From assembly GCA_030740135.1 (NCBI GenBank), contig JASLXW010000254.1, forward strand, positions 1 through 6,096: 6,096 bases of DNA, read 5' to 3'. The translations under genes were made by a program, and so were the position numbers. Below the pieces are notes generated by a model that worked only from the letters and a program-made list of their open reading frames with translations, did no database searches and was not told the origin of the DNA. How positions within the stretch are numbered: the stretch's first letter is position 1; each line of letters opens with the position of its first letter. This document shows, in pieces, positions 5,913 through 6,096 of this stretch. Source of the DNA: Nitrospinota bacterium (lineage in GTDB: Bacteria > UBA8248 > JACPRG01).

Positions 5913-6096
5913 ATGAGACGCCGCCCGCGAGCCGGCGGGGGTCCATCGCGTTCCGCGTGGATGGACCTCACGCCAATCCTCATCTTGTTATTGTTGACGC
6001 AAACGGGTTCCGCCGTCCATGCGGGCGCAATGCGTCGGACCCTCACGATTCTGGCCTTTGGGGACAGCCTGACGGCGGGGCACGGCCTGCCCTTGC
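5913..6096 (+). CDS. tesA: TesA-like arylesterase / acyl-CoA thioesterase I (SGNH/GDSL hydrolase), 5' part
   Basis: Only the first 61 codons are in the window; the gene runs off the right edge. A signal peptide is clear (DLTPILILLLLTQTGSAVHAG), so the enzyme is periplasmic. Directly after it is ILAFGDSLTAGHGLP, block I of SGNH/GDSL hydrolases with the catalytic Ser in GDSL; this form, with T-A-G-x-G-L, is characteristic of TesA-type lysophospholipase/thioesterase/arylesterases. The catalytic Asp-His block and the oxyanion residues lie outside the window. Two starts are possible: ATG 5913 with a basic RRRPRAGGG n-region, or ATG 5961, which starts right at the signal core; neither has a strong ribosome binding site. 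Position, divergent from ybbA-ybbP, matches the classical cluster and supports the assignment. Confidence 0.85.
   Translation, partial: MRRRPRAGGGPSRSAWMDLTPILILLLLTQTGSAVHAGAMRRTLTILAFGDSLTAGHGLPL
5940..5967 (+). repeat. Inverted repeat around the second possible tesA start
   Basis: GGTCCATC (5940-5947) and GATGGACC (5960-5967) are perfect 8-bp arms, with a further GCG/CGC pairing inside. In mRNA this stem would cover ATG 5961. If translation starts at 5913 the stem is only part of the coding sequence; if at 5961 it could hinder initiation. Confidence 0.4.

Overview
The window looks like a high-GC Gram-negative bacterial chromosome, probably a metagenome-derived assembly. The protein styles (NMT1/THI5-type binding protein, metal-ligand-poor M24 protein, tesA/ybbA/ybbP cluster) and a REP-like palindrome with CATTCCCGC...GCGGGAAT arms suggest a Desulfobacterota-, Rokubacteria- or Tectomicrobia-like lineage. 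That placement is inference; no marker gene is present.

Left part (1-1522) is damaged. On the minus strand at the left edge lies the N-terminal third of a periplasmic ABC substrate-binding protein, cut by an in-frame TAG. It is followed by a gene-poor stretch with a terminator-like hairpin and a G9/C29 homopolymer block that is probably an assembly or sequencing fault. Next comes a C-terminal remnant of a SAM-dependent O-methyltransferase (minus strand) and, facing away from it, an M24/creatinase-like protein (plus strand) lacking its N-terminus. Both lost 5' ends meet exactly at a perfect 19-bp inverted repeat (791-835) that resembles joined IS3-family ends.

Middle part (1523-2029) has no convincing gene. 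It holds a REP-like double hairpin just after the M24 gene, then an AT-rich island with two small palindromes around an extended -10-like sequence. At 2030-2524 is an intact gene for a small secreted protein with two SH3b domains, starting at TTG behind a strong ribosome binding site.

Right part (2576-6096) is the conserved export/lipase cluster known in many proteobacteria as tesA-ybbA-ybbP. tesA (plus strand, partial at the window edge) diverges from the ABC ATPase ybbA, whose stop overlaps the start of the ybbP permease by ATGA. The ATPase is intact. The permease reads well over its whole expected length (about 842 residues) but is interrupted by one in-frame TAG and one single-base frameshift. 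In relatives ATPase and permease form a type VII-like (MacB/LolCDE-like) mechanotransmission complex next to the periplasmic esterase.

I found no clearly new multi-gene system. The most interesting points are the IS-end-like palindrome at a double gene truncation, the two in-frame amber codons in otherwise well-conserved frames, and the M24 protein without its metal ligands.
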